A stretch of DNA of 64,000 nt from Thermoleophilia bacterium (GCA_016650125.1 JAENWT010000012.1:1-64000); one strand, 5' to 3'; positions 31,005 through 40,384 are shown, numbered from the stretch's first letter. A program made the numbers and translations. The notes: a model not told the origin generated them from the letters alone.

Positions 31005-31033
31005 AACGTAAGGCATTTTGGCACGTCTGTCAA
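31005..31033 (-). promoter_or_regulatory. Predicted ftsZ promoter
   Basis: On the minus strand, -35 TTGACA (31033-31028), a 17-nt spacer and -10 TACGTT (31010-31005, TAnnnT type). Transcription would begin about 145 nt before the ftsZ ATG. The rest of the 338-nt ftsQ-ftsZ gap (30852-31189) shows a direct repeat of GAGTTGAAG near 30900-30935 and a weak GACCCT/AGGGTC hairpin at 31067-31095, but no gene. Confidence 0.6.
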
Positions 31034-31189
31034 CGCCCCGCAGGCCATCCTGCAGGCCATAGTCTCGACCCTGACCTGAGGGTTTCCGAAGGGTCAAGCT
31101 CTGATCGAGGGTGAAGGATGACGTACAAATGCGGTGCACCTGCCCCGTCTGGAAAGCGTGGCTCTATGCCGATTGCCGGACGACGACGC

Positions 31190-32020
31190 CTACCCGGTGG
31201 GCGGGACCGTTTCAGGCACCTCCGGAACCGCTTCCGGCTCGGGTTCGAGCGCCTCCGGACCCCTGACAGCCGGCCGCCGCGGAACCGAAAGGTCTACATA
31301 ACTCGCGTCGTAAAGGTCCGGGTCGGCGATCACGGAGGCCGCCGCGCGCCACTTTTGGTCGGCTTTCGAGGCGTCGCCGAACAGCAAAACGAGCCCGTTC
31401 GAGAGGGTCACCTCGACCCCGTCCTTGCCGAAGTCGCTCTGGATGACATAGGACCTCAACTCAGTCGGCACCGCTCCGAGCACGAGGGCCTGGACCATCA
31501 TCCGCCCCTCGAGCTGGTCTCCGGCCGGGGGGTCGCCGGCCCCGATCTTCGGCAGGTCTTCCGTCCCCTGGCCCGCGGTGCCGAGAACTGTGCCGTCGGT
31601 CGCGATCAACAGCGCGTCCGTGCCGATCCGTAAGACCGAACCGTTGCTGCGCTGGTCGAGGTTCACCGTCGCCTTGTGCGGAAAGCTTGCCTCGATGGTT
31701 GCCGAGCGGACCCGCGGGAAACGAGCCAGCTCCTCGTCCAGAAGTTCCGGCTTGAGGTGGAGCGTCGTCATCTCCCCTGCCGCAACTTCCACAGCGCTCT
31801 GGATCTGCTTGCCCTCCTCGGTATCCGTGGTGACCCCCTTTACCTGGAGGTCCCGGATCTCGACGAGGGACGAATCGCGGAACCAGTACTGATACCCGGC
31901 GTAAAGTCCGACGCCGGCCAGGAGCAAAAGGATTGCCAGGATCGTGAACCTGCGGCGGCGCCGTTCGCGCCCGCGGGCGAGCTCGGCGGTGTGCTGGACC
32001 GGTGACTTACGCCTGGCCAC
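31190..32020 (-). CDS. ftsQ: Cell division protein FtsQ/DivIB
   Basis: 276 aa. Basic cytoplasmic tail (MARRKSPVQHTAELARGRERRRRR), one membrane helix (FTILAILLLLAGVGLYAGYQYW, residues 26-47), a POTRA-like domain (VEIRDLQVKGVTTDTEEGKQIQSAVE) and the FtsQ domain (RVRSATIEASFPHKATVNLDQR), ending in a Pro/Glu-rich tail. Extracytoplasmic scaffold linking FtsL and FtsI/FtsW. GTG 32020 overlaps the end of murB by 14 nt. Last gene of the compact dcw run. Confidence 0.92.
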   Translation of the reverse strand: MARRKSPVQHTAELARGRERRRRRFTILAILLLLAGVGLYAGYQYWFRDSSLVEIRDLQVKGVTTDTEEGKQIQSAVEVAAGEMTTLHLKPELLDEELARFPRVRSATIEASFPHKATVNLDQRSNGSVLRIGTDALLIATDGTVLGTAGQGTEDLPKIGAGDPPAGDQLEGRMMVQALVLGAVPTELRSYVIQSDFGKDGVEVTLSNGLVLLFGDASKADQKWRAAASVIADPDLYDASYVDLSVPRRPAVRGPEALEPEPEAVPEVPETVPPTG

Positions 32021-32936
32021 CGCTGCCGTCCCAGTCTTCCGGCCAGTCGATCCGGCCGAGGATCTGGACCTCGGGCTCGAGCTCGATGCCGAACTCCTCC
32101 CGGATCCGGCGTTTGGCCGCGGCCATCACCGCAATCACGTCGGCCGTGGTCGCTTCACCCATGTTCTCGACGAAGTTCGCGTGCTTCTCGGCGAGACGTG
32201 CGCCGCCTGCGGTCAGCCCCCGGCAACCGGCCGCGTCGAGCAGCTGTCCGGCGCTGCGCCCCTCGGCCCGTGGATCGTCCGGGTTCTTGAAGGTCGAGCC
32301 GAAAGTCTTGATGCCCGAAGGCTGGGCCTCCTTCCGCCACTCGCGCATCTCGCCGAGCCGGGCCTTGACCTTCTCCGGGTCCTCCTCCTTCAGAAGAAAC
32401 GAAGCCCGCGAGACGACTTCACCCGGAGTCAGGTTCGATTCGCGGTAGGAAAATCCGAGGTCGGCCGGCAGCCGTCGCTCGACCCCGTCGGCGGTGCAGA
32501 TCTCGACCCACTCGAGCACTTCTTCGAGACGGCCGCCATAGGCATTGGCGTTCATTCGCACCGCACCGCCCGCCGTACCGGGGATGTTGACCGCGAACTC
32601 GAGTCCGCCCAGTCCCCAGCCGGGAGTCTTGGCCGCCACCGAGGGCAGCCGGGCGCCGCCGCCGCAGATCAGCCGGAGTCCGTCGTGTTCCGTGGATGCC
32701 AGCTCACCGGCCAGCTTGATCGCCAGCCCGCGGAATCCCTCGTCCGAGACCAGCAGATTGGAGCCCGAGCCGACCATGCCGACATCGATTTCCTCCTGCC
32801 GGGCCCACGCCAGGATGCTGACCAGCTCGTCAGCCGATTCCGGCCGGACGAAATAGTCGGCGTTGCCACCGGTTCGCACCGTCGTCAGGCGTGAGAGCGG
32901 ATGGTCACTGATGACCCCTTCCGGTGTCTCACTCAT
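32007..32936 (-). CDS. murB: UDP-N-acetylenolpyruvoylglucosamine reductase
   Basis: 309 aa. FAD enzyme that reduces the enolpyruvyl group to make UDP-MurNAc. Visible: LTTVRTGGNADYF, VGSGSNLLVSDEGFRGLAIKL, the FAD region GLEFAVNIPGTAGGAVRMNANAYGG, the Tyr/Ser region FSYRESNLTPGEVVSRASFLL, TFKNPDDPRAEGRSAGQLLDAAGCRGLTAGGARLAEKHANFVEN with the catalytic Ser/Glu motifs. Type II-like length. ATG 32936 overlaps the murC stop (ATGA). Confidence 0.96.
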   Translation of the reverse strand: MSETPEGVISDHPLSRLTTVRTGGNADYFVRPESADELVSILAWARQEEIDVGMVGSGSNLLVSDEGFRGLAIKLAGELASTEHDGLRLICGGGARLPSVAAKTPGWGLGGLEFAVNIPGTAGGAVRMNANAYGGRLEEVLEWVEICTADGVERRLPADLGFSYRESNLTPGEVVSRASFLLKEEDPEKVKARLGEMREWRKEAQPSGIKTFGSTFKNPDDPRAEGRSAGQLLDAAGCRGLTAGGARLAEKHANFVENMGEATTADVIAVMAAAKRRIREEFGIELEPEVQILGRIDWPEDWDGSGGQA

Positions 32937-34252
32937 CCCGGCACCTCGGCTGCGACCAGCCGGTCGGAGAGTTTGGTGACGTCACCGGCTCCGAGGGTGA
33001 CGAGGATCCGGCCCTCTCCGAGCCGGTCGCCAACTGCCGCTTCGGCCGAATCGAGGTCCGGCGTCCACCAGACTGTCCTGCCGCCGGCCCGGTCGGCCGC
33101 CGCACGCAGGACGTCGAGGCCGCTGACCCCTTCAAAAGGGCCGACCGGTTCTTCCCGCGCCGGATAGACGTCGAGCACGAAGATCTCGTCGGCCACGGCG
33201 AGCGCCGCGCCGAAAGCCTCGGAGAAAACCTTGGTCCTTGAATAGAGGTGCGGTTGGAACACGGCGATCAGGCGGTCGGGGCCAAGCTGCCGTAGCGCGG
33301 TCAGCGATGCCTTTACCTCGGTCGGATGGTGCGCGTAGTCGTCGTAAATCCTGGCCCCGCGGCTGGTGCCCTTGAATTCCAGGCGGCGTTTCACTCCGGG
33401 AAAATCGGACAGGGCCTTGGCGCCCGCATCGGAGTCGATCCCGGCGAGGTCCAGCGCGGCGATCGCGGCGCGCGCATCGAGCACGTTGTGGTCACCGGGC
33501 ACGACCAAGGCAATAGTTTCCGGACCGGGACTCTCGAGGTCGAACCCGGTCACCCGCTTTCCGCTCAGAGCTTCGGTCATGGCAGTCTCGGCGGACGGCA
33601 GCGCCACCCCGTCGGCCTTGGCCACGAACTCGGCGAAGGCCGACCGCAGCTCGGCCAGGCCGTTCCAGCGGGAGTGGTGATCCATCTCGATGTTCGTCAC
33701 AACGGCGACCTCGGGATCGAGGACCAGGAAGCTGCCGTCGCTCTCGTCGGCTTCGACCACCGCCCACTCCCCTTCGCCCCAGCCACTGTTGGCAGCGTCG
33801 CCATCCGTCCCGACTGCCGGCAGCTCGCCGCCGACGAAGAAGGCCGGATCCAGACCGAGCGCCTTCATCGCCCAGATCAGCATGCCGGTGGTGGTGGTCT
33901 TGCCGTGGGTACCCGCGACCGCGATCGTCCGCTTGGCCGCGCAGAGTTCGGACAGCAGGTCGGCCCGGTGGAGCACCCGCAGGCCGCGCTCGCGGGCGAG
34001 GACCAGCTCGGGATTGTCTTCGGCGATCGCGGTAGAGATCACGACTTCGGCGCCGGTTGGCAAGCCATCAGGATCATGACCGACACGTGCGTCGATGCCG
34101 GCGGCCCGGACCCGGCTGAAGTAGCTCGATTCGGAACGGTCGCTGCCGGTGACCGTGGCCCCGAGCCGGGCGCAGACCAGTGCCAGGCCGCTCATACCGG
34201 CTCCGCCGATGCCGATGAAATGGATCTGGCGCCCGGTCCAGTCGGCACTCAT
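32933..34252 (-). CDS. murC: UDP-N-acetylmuramate--L-alanine ligase
   Basis: 439 aa. Adds L-Ala to UDP-MurNAc, the first peptide step of peptidoglycan synthesis. Mur-ligase layout: N-terminal Rossmann-type domain (IHFIGIGGAGMSGLALVCARLGATVTGSD), P-loop VAGTHGKTTTTGMLIWAM near residue 115, EADESDGSFL, then the C-terminal domain with DDYAHHPTEVKASL and AVFQPHLYSRTK. ATG 34252 overlaps the murG stop. Confidence 0.97.
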   Translation of the reverse strand: MSADWTGRQIHFIGIGGAGMSGLALVCARLGATVTGSDRSESSYFSRVRAAGIDARVGHDPDGLPTGAEVVISTAIAEDNPELVLARERGLRVLHRADLLSELCAAKRTIAVAGTHGKTTTTGMLIWAMKALGLDPAFFVGGELPAVGTDGDAANSGWGEGEWAVVEADESDGSFLVLDPEVAVVTNIEMDHHSRWNGLAELRSAFAEFVAKADGVALPSAETAMTEALSGKRVTGFDLESPGPETIALVVPGDHNVLDARAAIAALDLAGIDSDAGAKALSDFPGVKRRLEFKGTSRGARIYDDYAHHPTEVKASLTALRQLGPDRLIAVFQPHLYSRTKVFSEAFGAALAVADEIFVLDVYPAREEPVGPFEGVSGLDVLRAAADRAGGRTVWWTPDLDSAEAAVGDRLGEGRILVTLGAGDVTKLSDRLVAAEVPG

Positions 34253-35337
34253 GCCGAAACCTCCGCGGCCTTGAGGACTTCGTCGGCGATCAACTTTGCG
34301 GCTTCCGGCCGGGCCAGCGAGAGCGACGCCCGGCTCATCGCCTCGAGGGTGGCGCGGTCGTCTAGCAACTCGGAAACGACTTCGCTGATCAGGTCGGCCG
34401 AAAGGTCCGCGTCACTGATAACCCGCGCCGCACCCGCCTCGGCCATCCACGCCGCATTCGCGGTCTGGTGGTCACCGGTCGCGAACGGATACGGGATCAG
34501 GACCCCGGGCCGGCCGGTGGCCGTCAGCTCGAAGATCGACCCGCCGGAGCGACCCAGCACCAGGTCGGTCGCCGCCAGACTGTCGCCGAGGTCGGGTTCG
34601 TACTCGATCAACGTGTAGCCCTCGCCGTGCCCGGCGCGCGCCAAACGGTCCTTCAGCTCTGCGTAATCACGTTTGCCGGACACGTGAACCACCTCGAACC
34701 GCCGGCCGCCGCGCTCGGCGAACGCCTCGATCGCGGCGTAGTTGATGGTTCGCGCGCCGAGGCTGCCGCCCATGACCAGCAGGGCCATCGAATCAGGGGC
34801 GATGCCGAACCGCTGCCTCGCTTTGACCCGGTCGGCGGTGAGCACCGCCCGGTTGACCGGGCGGCCGGTGACCATGAACCGCTCGCCCTCGAGGCCGTCG
34901 ATCGCGAAGGCCAGGCAGACCCGGTCGGCCTTCCGCGCGAGCAGCCGGTTGGCCAGGCCCAGGTGGCGGTCGGCCTCGGTCAGCACAAGGGGGGTCTTCC
35001 GGGTCCGGGCCGCGAGCCCGGCCGGTCCGGCGACGAACCCGCCGCCGCCCATGACTACATCTGCCCCCCTACCTTTAAGCAGGCGCCTTGCTTTCGGCAT
35101 CGCAAGTGCCGCCTGCGCCGCCGCGCGAGCCGCCTTCAAGGGGTTCTTGCGATCGATGCCGGAAAGGTCGAGCAGGTCGATCTCGTACCCGGCCTGGGGC
35201 ACGAGCTCGGCTTCGACGCGACCACGGGCCCCGAGGAATGTGACCGTTGCGCCTCTATCTCGAAGCTCGTCGGCTACGGCTACGGCTGGAACTACGTGTC
35301 CCGCCGTTCCGCCCGCCGCTATAACGACTCTGGGCAC
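34249..35337 (-). CDS. murG: UDP-N-acetylglucosamine--lipid I transferase
   Basis: 362 aa. Membrane-associated GT-B enzyme converting lipid I to lipid II. N-terminal glycine loop AAGGTAGHVVPAVAVADELRDRGA, acceptor-domain VVMGGGGFVAGPAGLAA, and the donor-domain VMGGSLGARTIN and LVLGRSGGSIFELTATGRPGVLIPYPFATGDHQTANA. An open frame reaches 35400 but GTG 35337 begins right at the family N-terminus and has AAGGA 6 nt upstream. This start leaves an 83-nt overlap with the 3' end of ftsW, unusually long for this cluster, because ftsW carries an extra basic tail. Confidence 0.94.
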   Translation of the reverse strand: MPRVVIAAGGTAGHVVPAVAVADELRDRGATVTFLGARGRVEAELVPQAGYEIDLLDLSGIDRKNPLKAARAAAQAALAMPKARRLLKGRGADVVMGGGGFVAGPAGLAARTRKTPLVLTEADRHLGLANRLLARKADRVCLAFAIDGLEGERFMVTGRPVNRAVLTADRVKARQRFGIAPDSMALLVMGGSLGARTINYAAIEAFAERGGRRFEVVHVSGKRDYAELKDRLARAGHGEGYTLIEYEPDLGDSLAATDLVLGRSGGSIFELTATGRPGVLIPYPFATGDHQTANAAWMAEAGAARVISDADLSADLISEVVSELLDDRATLEAMSRASLSLARPEAAKLIADEVLKAAEVSA

Positions 35338-36625
35338 TGCCGGCCGTCCTTCGGGTAGGTGTTCTGCCTCGCTGGGGTTCAACCAGCCGCAGTTTCGCAA
35401 GTTGTCCGTTGCCGCGATTCGGGACCGTTCCGCGCGCTTCGGCGAGGTGACCGCCGCGCGCGACGTTGAGGATCAGGCCGACCGCCATCAGCGTGACGAT
35501 CAGGCTGTTGTTGCCGTAGGAAACGAGCGGCAGCGGGATCCCGGTGAGCGGCGCCATGCCCATGACCGCGTAGAGGTTGAGGCAGGCCTGGACCAGGATC
35601 AGTCCGGTCAGGCCGGCGGCGAGGATCCGGCCGTAGTCGTCCTTGGCCTTGCGGGCGATCTGGAACCCGGCGTAGCCGAAGAGGCCGAAGACCAGGATCA
35701 GCATCCCGAAACCGATCAATCCGAACTCCTCGCCGATTACGGCCGAGATCATGTCGGTGTGCGCTTCCGGCAGGTAGAAGGCCTTCTGCACGCCGTTGCC
35801 GATGCCGACCCCGCTGAAGCCGCCGGACCCGATCGCGATCTTCGCCTGGATGATCTGGAAGCCGGAACCGGTTACGTCGGAGTCGGGGTGGAGAAAGGTC
35901 AGCAGGCGGTCGCGCCGGTACGGGGCGGCCAGGGCCATGATCAGTCCGATTGAAGCGATCCCGCCGAGCAGCAGGCCGAGGTCCCGCGGCCGTGCCCCGG
36001 CGGAGAAGAGGGTGATGCCGACCGCGAACAGGGCGACCATCATCGTGCCCATGTCCGGCTGCATCATCACCAGGGCGCAGGCGGCCCCGGTGAACAGCAG
36101 GTACGGCCTCATCTCCTTGACCGACCGCAGCCGGTCGGGACGATTCGCGAAGAAATAAGCGCCATAGAGGACCAGGGCCAGCTTGAGGAACTCGGCCGGC
36201 TGAATCTGGATCGGGCCGGCAATGAACCAGCCCTTCGTTCCGTTGACCGCGGTGCCGACCAGCAGCACGGCGGCCAGCCCGGCGATCGTGACGCCTAAGA
36301 AGAGCGGCGTATTGTCGTGGACGAACGAGAGCTTGCGCCGGGCGATGAAGTGCATCAGCACCAGGCCGATCACCGCCACGATCAGGGTCTTCTTCAGGTA
36401 GAAGGCGCTGTCCGAAAGGCCGCCGTCAGAAAGGATGCGGGTGGTCGAGCTGGCCGAGAACACCATCACGGCGCCGAAGGCCAGAAGGATCAGGGTCGCC
36501 GTGAGCATCAGGTTGTACTCGACCGAAGTCGGGGCCTTCTGCTTCTTCGCTCCCTGCCGCTTCGCCGGCGGGCGCCGGTCCTGCTTCGGGCGAAGTACCG
36601 TCTTCTTCTTGCGGCGGTCAGGCAT
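35255..36625 (-). CDS. ftsW: FtsW/SEDS peptidoglycan glycosyltransferase
   Basis: 456 aa. SEDS polymerase acting with FtsI at the septum. Basic N-terminal tail (about 40 residues), then about ten membrane helices; conserved features include VNGTKGWFIAGPIQIQPAEFLKLALVLY with the catalytic-loop region, PDMGTMM, GVGIGNGVQKAFYLPEAHTDMISAVIGEEFG, and GIPLPLVSYGNNSLIVTL. ATG 36625 overlaps the murD end by 8 nt; the longer open frame upstream lies within murD. The C-terminus has an Arg/Ser-rich tail of about 50 residues (ending SSSRSRSRRASR) that overlaps murG coding sequence. Confidence 0.95.
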   Translation of the reverse strand: MPDRRKKKTVLRPKQDRRPPAKRQGAKKQKAPTSVEYNLMLTATLILLAFGAVMVFSASSTTRILSDGGLSDSAFYLKKTLIVAVIGLVLMHFIARRKLSFVHDNTPLFLGVTIAGLAAVLLVGTAVNGTKGWFIAGPIQIQPAEFLKLALVLYGAYFFANRPDRLRSVKEMRPYLLFTGAACALVMMQPDMGTMMVALFAVGITLFSAGARPRDLGLLLGGIASIGLIMALAAPYRRDRLLTFLHPDSDVTGSGFQIIQAKIAIGSGGFSGVGIGNGVQKAFYLPEAHTDMISAVIGEEFGLIGFGMLILVFGLFGYAGFQIARKAKDDYGRILAAGLTGLILVQACLNLYAVMGMAPLTGIPLPLVSYGNNSLIVTLMAVGLILNVARGGHLAEARGTVPNRGNGQLAKLRLVEPQRGRTPTRRTAGSAQSRYSGGRNGGTRSSSRSRSRRASR

Positions 36626-37988
36626 TGATCCGGCCCACCAGTTCCCGGAAACGCTCGCCGCGCTCTTCGTAGTCGGCGAACTGGTCGAAGCTGGCACAGG
36701 ACGGCGAGAGCAGCACGGTTTCACCGAGCAAGGCGTCCTTTGAAGCCTTCTCTACCGCCGCCGCCAGGTCACCGCAGTCATGAACCGCGGTCCCGGTCGC
36801 GATCGCCGGCTCGAGCGCGGTCCGCAGCTCGGGTGCCGCTTCGCCGATCAGGTAGACCGCACGACAATGCGTGGAGACTGCCGGCGAGAGAAGACTCAGG
36901 TCCTCGCCTTTCAGGCTGCCGCCGAGGATCAGGTGGACGCCGCCTTCGAAGGATCCGAGCGCCGTTCGGGTCGCCTCGACGTTGGTCGCTTTGGAGTCGT
37001 TGATGAACCTGACGCCACTGAACTCGGCGATCGGCTCGAGCCGGTGGGCGACGCCGCCGAAGCTGCGAAGGCCCTGGGCGACCTGGTCCGCCGGCAGGCC
37101 GAGGCTGAGCGCGCCCGCGGCGGCCGCCATCGCGTTGGCGACGTTGTGCCGGCCGAGCACCTGGAGCTCGGAGACGTCCAGCAGGTCTACACCGTCCACC
37201 CGGATCGTGTCGCCGGACAGGCTCAGCTCGAAACCGGCCTCGCCTTCGGCGGCGTGGAACCGGATCACCGCGGCGTCGCCGGGAGGATCGATCGCCGCAA
37301 GGCGCGAGTCGCCCGCGTTCAGCACGGCGACGTCACCCTCGACCTGGTTCCTGAAGATCGCGAGCTTGGCATCGGCGTAGGTCTCGAGGTCGCCGTGGCG
37401 GTCGAGGTGGTCGGGCGCGAGGTTGAGGAAGACGGCGACTTCGGGCGAGAACTGAAGCGTGTCTTCGAGCTGGAAGCTTGAGCATTCACAGACGATCGTG
37501 CGCTCACCGGCCCCGGCCGGCACGGCCGAGAGCGGGCTGCCGACGTTGCCGACCGCTTCCACGGGCAGACCTGCGGAGCGGAAGATGTGGGCGGCCATCT
37601 CGGTCGTGGTGGTCTTGCCGTTGGTGCCGGTGACCGCGAGGAACCGGCCTTCGACCAGCAGCCAGCCGAGCTCGAGTTCACCGATGACCGTCAGCCCCTG
37701 GCGGCGCGCTTCAACGATGACCGGGGCTTCGTTCGGCACCCCCGGGCTCTTGACGAGGACCGACACGCCTTCGAGGTGTCCGATGCCGTCCGTTCCGACC
37801 TCGTATCCGACCCCGGCCGAATCGAGGTCTCCGAGGCCCTCCGGGTGACCCGAGTCCACGCCGAAAACGGCTTGTTCAAGCGATTTGAGGGCGAGTGCCG
37901 CGGCGATTCCGGATCGGGCGAGCCCAACGACCAGAAACGGTCCTGAAGGGAGTGGTGGGCGCACCTTCGATGAGTGGACGAATTCCAC
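36618..37988 (-). CDS. murD: UDP-N-acetylmuramoyl-L-alanine--D-glutamate ligase
   Basis: 456 aa. Adds D-Glu to UDP-MurNAc-L-Ala. N-terminal domain FLVVGLARSGIAAALALKSL, P-loop VTGTNGKTTTTEMAAHIF near residue 115, LNLAPDHLDRHGDLETYADAK, RFINDSKATNVEATRTALGSF near residue 315, and the closing SPSCASFDQFADYEERGERFRELV. GTG 37988 is preferred over GTG 37994 because AAGGAG is 5-6 nt before it. It is 63 nt after mraY and overlaps ftsW. Confidence 0.96.
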   Translation of the reverse strand: MEFVHSSKVRPPLPSGPFLVVGLARSGIAAALALKSLEQAVFGVDSGHPEGLGDLDSAGVGYEVGTDGIGHLEGVSVLVKSPGVPNEAPVIVEARRQGLTVIGELELGWLLVEGRFLAVTGTNGKTTTTEMAAHIFRSAGLPVEAVGNVGSPLSAVPAGAGERTIVCECSSFQLEDTLQFSPEVAVFLNLAPDHLDRHGDLETYADAKLAIFRNQVEGDVAVLNAGDSRLAAIDPPGDAAVIRFHAAEGEAGFELSLSGDTIRVDGVDLLDVSELQVLGRHNVANAMAAAAGALSLGLPADQVAQGLRSFGGVAHRLEPIAEFSGVRFINDSKATNVEATRTALGSFEGGVHLILGGSLKGEDLSLLSPAVSTHCRAVYLIGEAAPELRTALEPAIATGTAVHDCGDLAAAVEKASKDALLGETVLLSPSCASFDQFADYEERGERFRELVGRINA

Positions 37989-38051
37989 TCTCACTCCTTC
38001 TACTCAAACAGCGTGAAACCTGCTCCGGAATGCGGAAAATCGCCGGTCGAG

Positions 38052-39026
38052 CTATCCGCCTATCGACTGTTGGTAAATTGAGAAACCAATGCCGCTGCAG
38101 ACCGCCGCGATGATCCAGAAGCGCAGCATGATCTTGGTCTCGGACCAGGCCATCATTTCGAAGTGGTGATGGAGTGGCGCCATCAGCAGGACACGCTTGC
38201 CGAACGACTTGAAACTGAAGACCTGGATCAGCACCGAAAGCGCCTCGATCACGAAGATGCCGCCGATGATGATCAGCAGGATCTCGGTCTGGGTCATCAC
38301 CGCGAGCGCACCGATGGCTCCGCCGAGGCCCAGTGATCCCGTATCCCCCATGAAGATCGAGGCCGGGAATGCGTTGAACCAGAGGAAGCCGACGCAGGCT
38401 CCAACCAGGCAGACCGCGAGGATGGCAAGGTCGTGCTGCCCCACTGTGATGAAGCAGATCGCCGTATAGGTCAGCAGGACGATCGCGCAGGACCCGGCGG
38501 CCAGGCCGTCCAGTCCGTCGGTCAGGTTGACGCCGTTGGTCGCACCAGCGATCACCAGGAAGACGAGCACGAAATAAGCGACCGGGCCGATGTCGAGGCT
38601 GAGGTCCGCGATGCGGAACAGGACCACCGGTTCGAGGCCGACCTCGTGGCGGGCAACCCACCAGAGTCCGAGTGCGAGGAACACTTGCCCAAGCAGCTTG
38701 TAACGCGCCGAAAGCCCCAGCGAGCGCCTTTTGACGATCTTGATGTAGTCGTCGGCGAACCCGAGAGCGGCGCAGCCGATGGCGACGAAGAAGACGGTCA
38801 TCGCCGCGACGCCTTGGTCGGAGAGCACGAGGAAGGGCACGATGATCGCGGTGAAGATGATCAGGCCGCCCATGGTCGGCGTGCCGGCCTTGGTCTGGTG
38901 GCCGGCCGGACCTTCTTCGCGGATGTGCTGGCCGAACTCCCGGCCCCGCAGGAAGACGATGAACCGGGGCGAGAGGAACAGGCAGATCAGCATCGAGGCG
39001 AGGGCACCAATGACGATTTCTCCCAT
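38052..39026 (-). CDS. mraY: Phospho-N-acetylmuramoyl-pentapeptide-transferase
   Basis: 324 aa. Integral membrane enzyme making lipid I from UDP-MurNAc-pentapeptide and undecaprenyl phosphate. About ten membrane helices. Signatures: KAGTPTMGGLIIF, the Asp pair FADDYIKIVKRRSLGLSARYK, NLTDGLDGLAAG, FNAFPASIFMGDTGSLGLGG, and the histidine loop MAPLHHHFEMMAWSETKIMLRFW near the C-terminus. ATG 39026 overlaps the murF stop by one base (TGATG). Confidence 0.97.
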   Translation of the reverse strand: MGEIVIGALASMLICLFLSPRFIVFLRGREFGQHIREEGPAGHQTKAGTPTMGGLIIFTAIIVPFLVLSDQGVAAMTVFFVAIGCAALGFADDYIKIVKRRSLGLSARYKLLGQVFLALGLWWVARHEVGLEPVVLFRIADLSLDIGPVAYFVLVFLVIAGATNGVNLTDGLDGLAAGSCAIVLLTYTAICFITVGQHDLAILAVCLVGACVGFLWFNAFPASIFMGDTGSLGLGGAIGALAVMTQTEILLIIIGGIFVIEALSVLIQVFSFKSFGKRVLLMAPLHHHFEMMAWSETKIMLRFWIIAAVCSGIGFSIYQQSIGG

Positions 39027-40384
39027 CAGGCAACCGTACCCTGATCCTGGCGCTCGGCCATCAGCCGCTCGGCCACGACTTCCAGCCCGGCGGAACGTGA
39101 TCCCTTGACCAGCACCGCATCACCGGGCTGCAGGATTTCACCGAGCAGTCCGGCGGCAGCCTCCGGAGTGTCGACGAAACGGTCCGGTCCGTATCCGGCA
39201 GTGACCTCGCCCACCGCGATCACGAGGTCGATCCCCGCCGCGCGCGCGAATTCACCGATCTCCCGGTGGAACTTGTCCTGATCGGGCCCGAGTTCAGCCA
39301 TGAGGCCCAGCACCGCGATCTTCCGCGGCCGGTTGAGGCCGGCGAGGTAACTGAGTGCGGCCCGCATCGAGAGCGGATTGGCGTTGTAACAGTCATTCAC
39401 GACCAGCACATCAGGTTCAAGCATGAGGTGCTCGCCGCGCAGCTTCGAGAAAGTGATCGACCCGGCCCGGACCGAGAGCTCGTTCAGCGCCGCCCCCGAG
39501 GCCAGGCCGGCGGCGATTGCGGCCAGGGCATTGGTGATGTTGTGCGGCTCCGCGAAGGGGAACTCGAAGACTTCGGTGCCGGCCCCTGTCGAGACCGTGA
39601 CCCGGGAACCTCCGTCGATCGGTTCAACTTCGACCGCCTCCACGTCCCCGCCCGGACCGAAACGCGTGACGCCTGGCAACTCGCCCAGGTGCGGCTCGAG
39701 GTGGCCCGCTTCTGACGGCACGACCAGCTGCCCGCCCGGCGCGAGGCCTCGGATCAGTTCGGCCTTGGCCGCCGCCACCGCCTCGATCGAGCCGAGCAGT
39801 TCGACGTGAACAGGGCCGACGTTGGTGATCACGCCGATGTCCGGCTCCGCAATCTCGGTAAGTTCGGCGATCTGCCCCGGGCCGCGCATCGCCATCTCGA
39901 GCACCAGGGTCCCGGTTCCGGCCGGCGCCGAAAGGACGGTCAGCGGCAGGCCGATCTCGGTGTTGAAGTTTTCGGCCGAGGCGTGAACGCTGCCCGGCAG
40001 GAGCGCGGCCAAGATGTCCTTGACCGAGGTCTTGCCGACCGAACCGGTGATGCCGATCACCTGCGAAGCGAGTTCGCGGCGCCAGGCGCGGGCCAGCCGC
40101 TGGAGCGAAAGCAGGGGATCTTCGGTGATGAACACCCAGCCATCGGCCCCGGCCAGATCGTCTTTCCATCCGGGGCCCGCAACCACCCCCCACGCACCGT
40201 CATCCAGGACTCCGGCCGCGAACCGGCCGCCATCGTCGTTGGCGCCGATCAGCCCGAAAAACAGCTCCCCGCCTGTGATCTGGCGCGAGTCAATCGCCCC
40301 TTCAGCCGGGAATCCGCCCGGTCCGCGCGAAACGATTTCGGCGCCCATCGCCGCCGCCATCCGTTCAGCCGTAAGCTCGATCAT
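39026..40384 (-). CDS. murF: UDP-N-acetylmuramoyl-tripeptide--D-alanyl-D-alanine ligase
   Basis: 452 aa. Adds D-Ala-D-Ala to the tripeptide precursor. N-terminal substrate domain with DSRQITGGELFFGLIGANDDGGRFA, P-loop GITGSVGKTSVKDILAALL near residue 110, the family-typical TEIGLPLTVL, LEMAMRGPGQIAELTEIAEPDIGVITNVGPVHVE, VNDCYNANPLSMRAAL near residue 335, and VLGLMAELG. ATG 40384 overlaps the murE stop (ATGA). No ddl gene is in the window. Confidence 0.97.
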   Translation of the reverse strand: MIELTAERMAAAMGAEIVSRGPGGFPAEGAIDSRQITGGELFFGLIGANDDGGRFAAGVLDDGAWGVVAGPGWKDDLAGADGWVFITEDPLLSLQRLARAWRRELASQVIGITGSVGKTSVKDILAALLPGSVHASAENFNTEIGLPLTVLSAPAGTGTLVLEMAMRGPGQIAELTEIAEPDIGVITNVGPVHVELLGSIEAVAAAKAELIRGLAPGGQLVVPSEAGHLEPHLGELPGVTRFGPGGDVEAVEVEPIDGGSRVTVSTGAGTEVFEFPFAEPHNITNALAAIAAGLASGAALNELSVRAGSITFSKLRGEHLMLEPDVLVVNDCYNANPLSMRAALSYLAGLNRPRKIAVLGLMAELGPDQDKFHREIGEFARAAGIDLVIAVGEVTAGYGPDRFVDTPEAAAGLLGEILQPGDAVLVKGSRSAGLEVVAERLMAERQDQGTVA

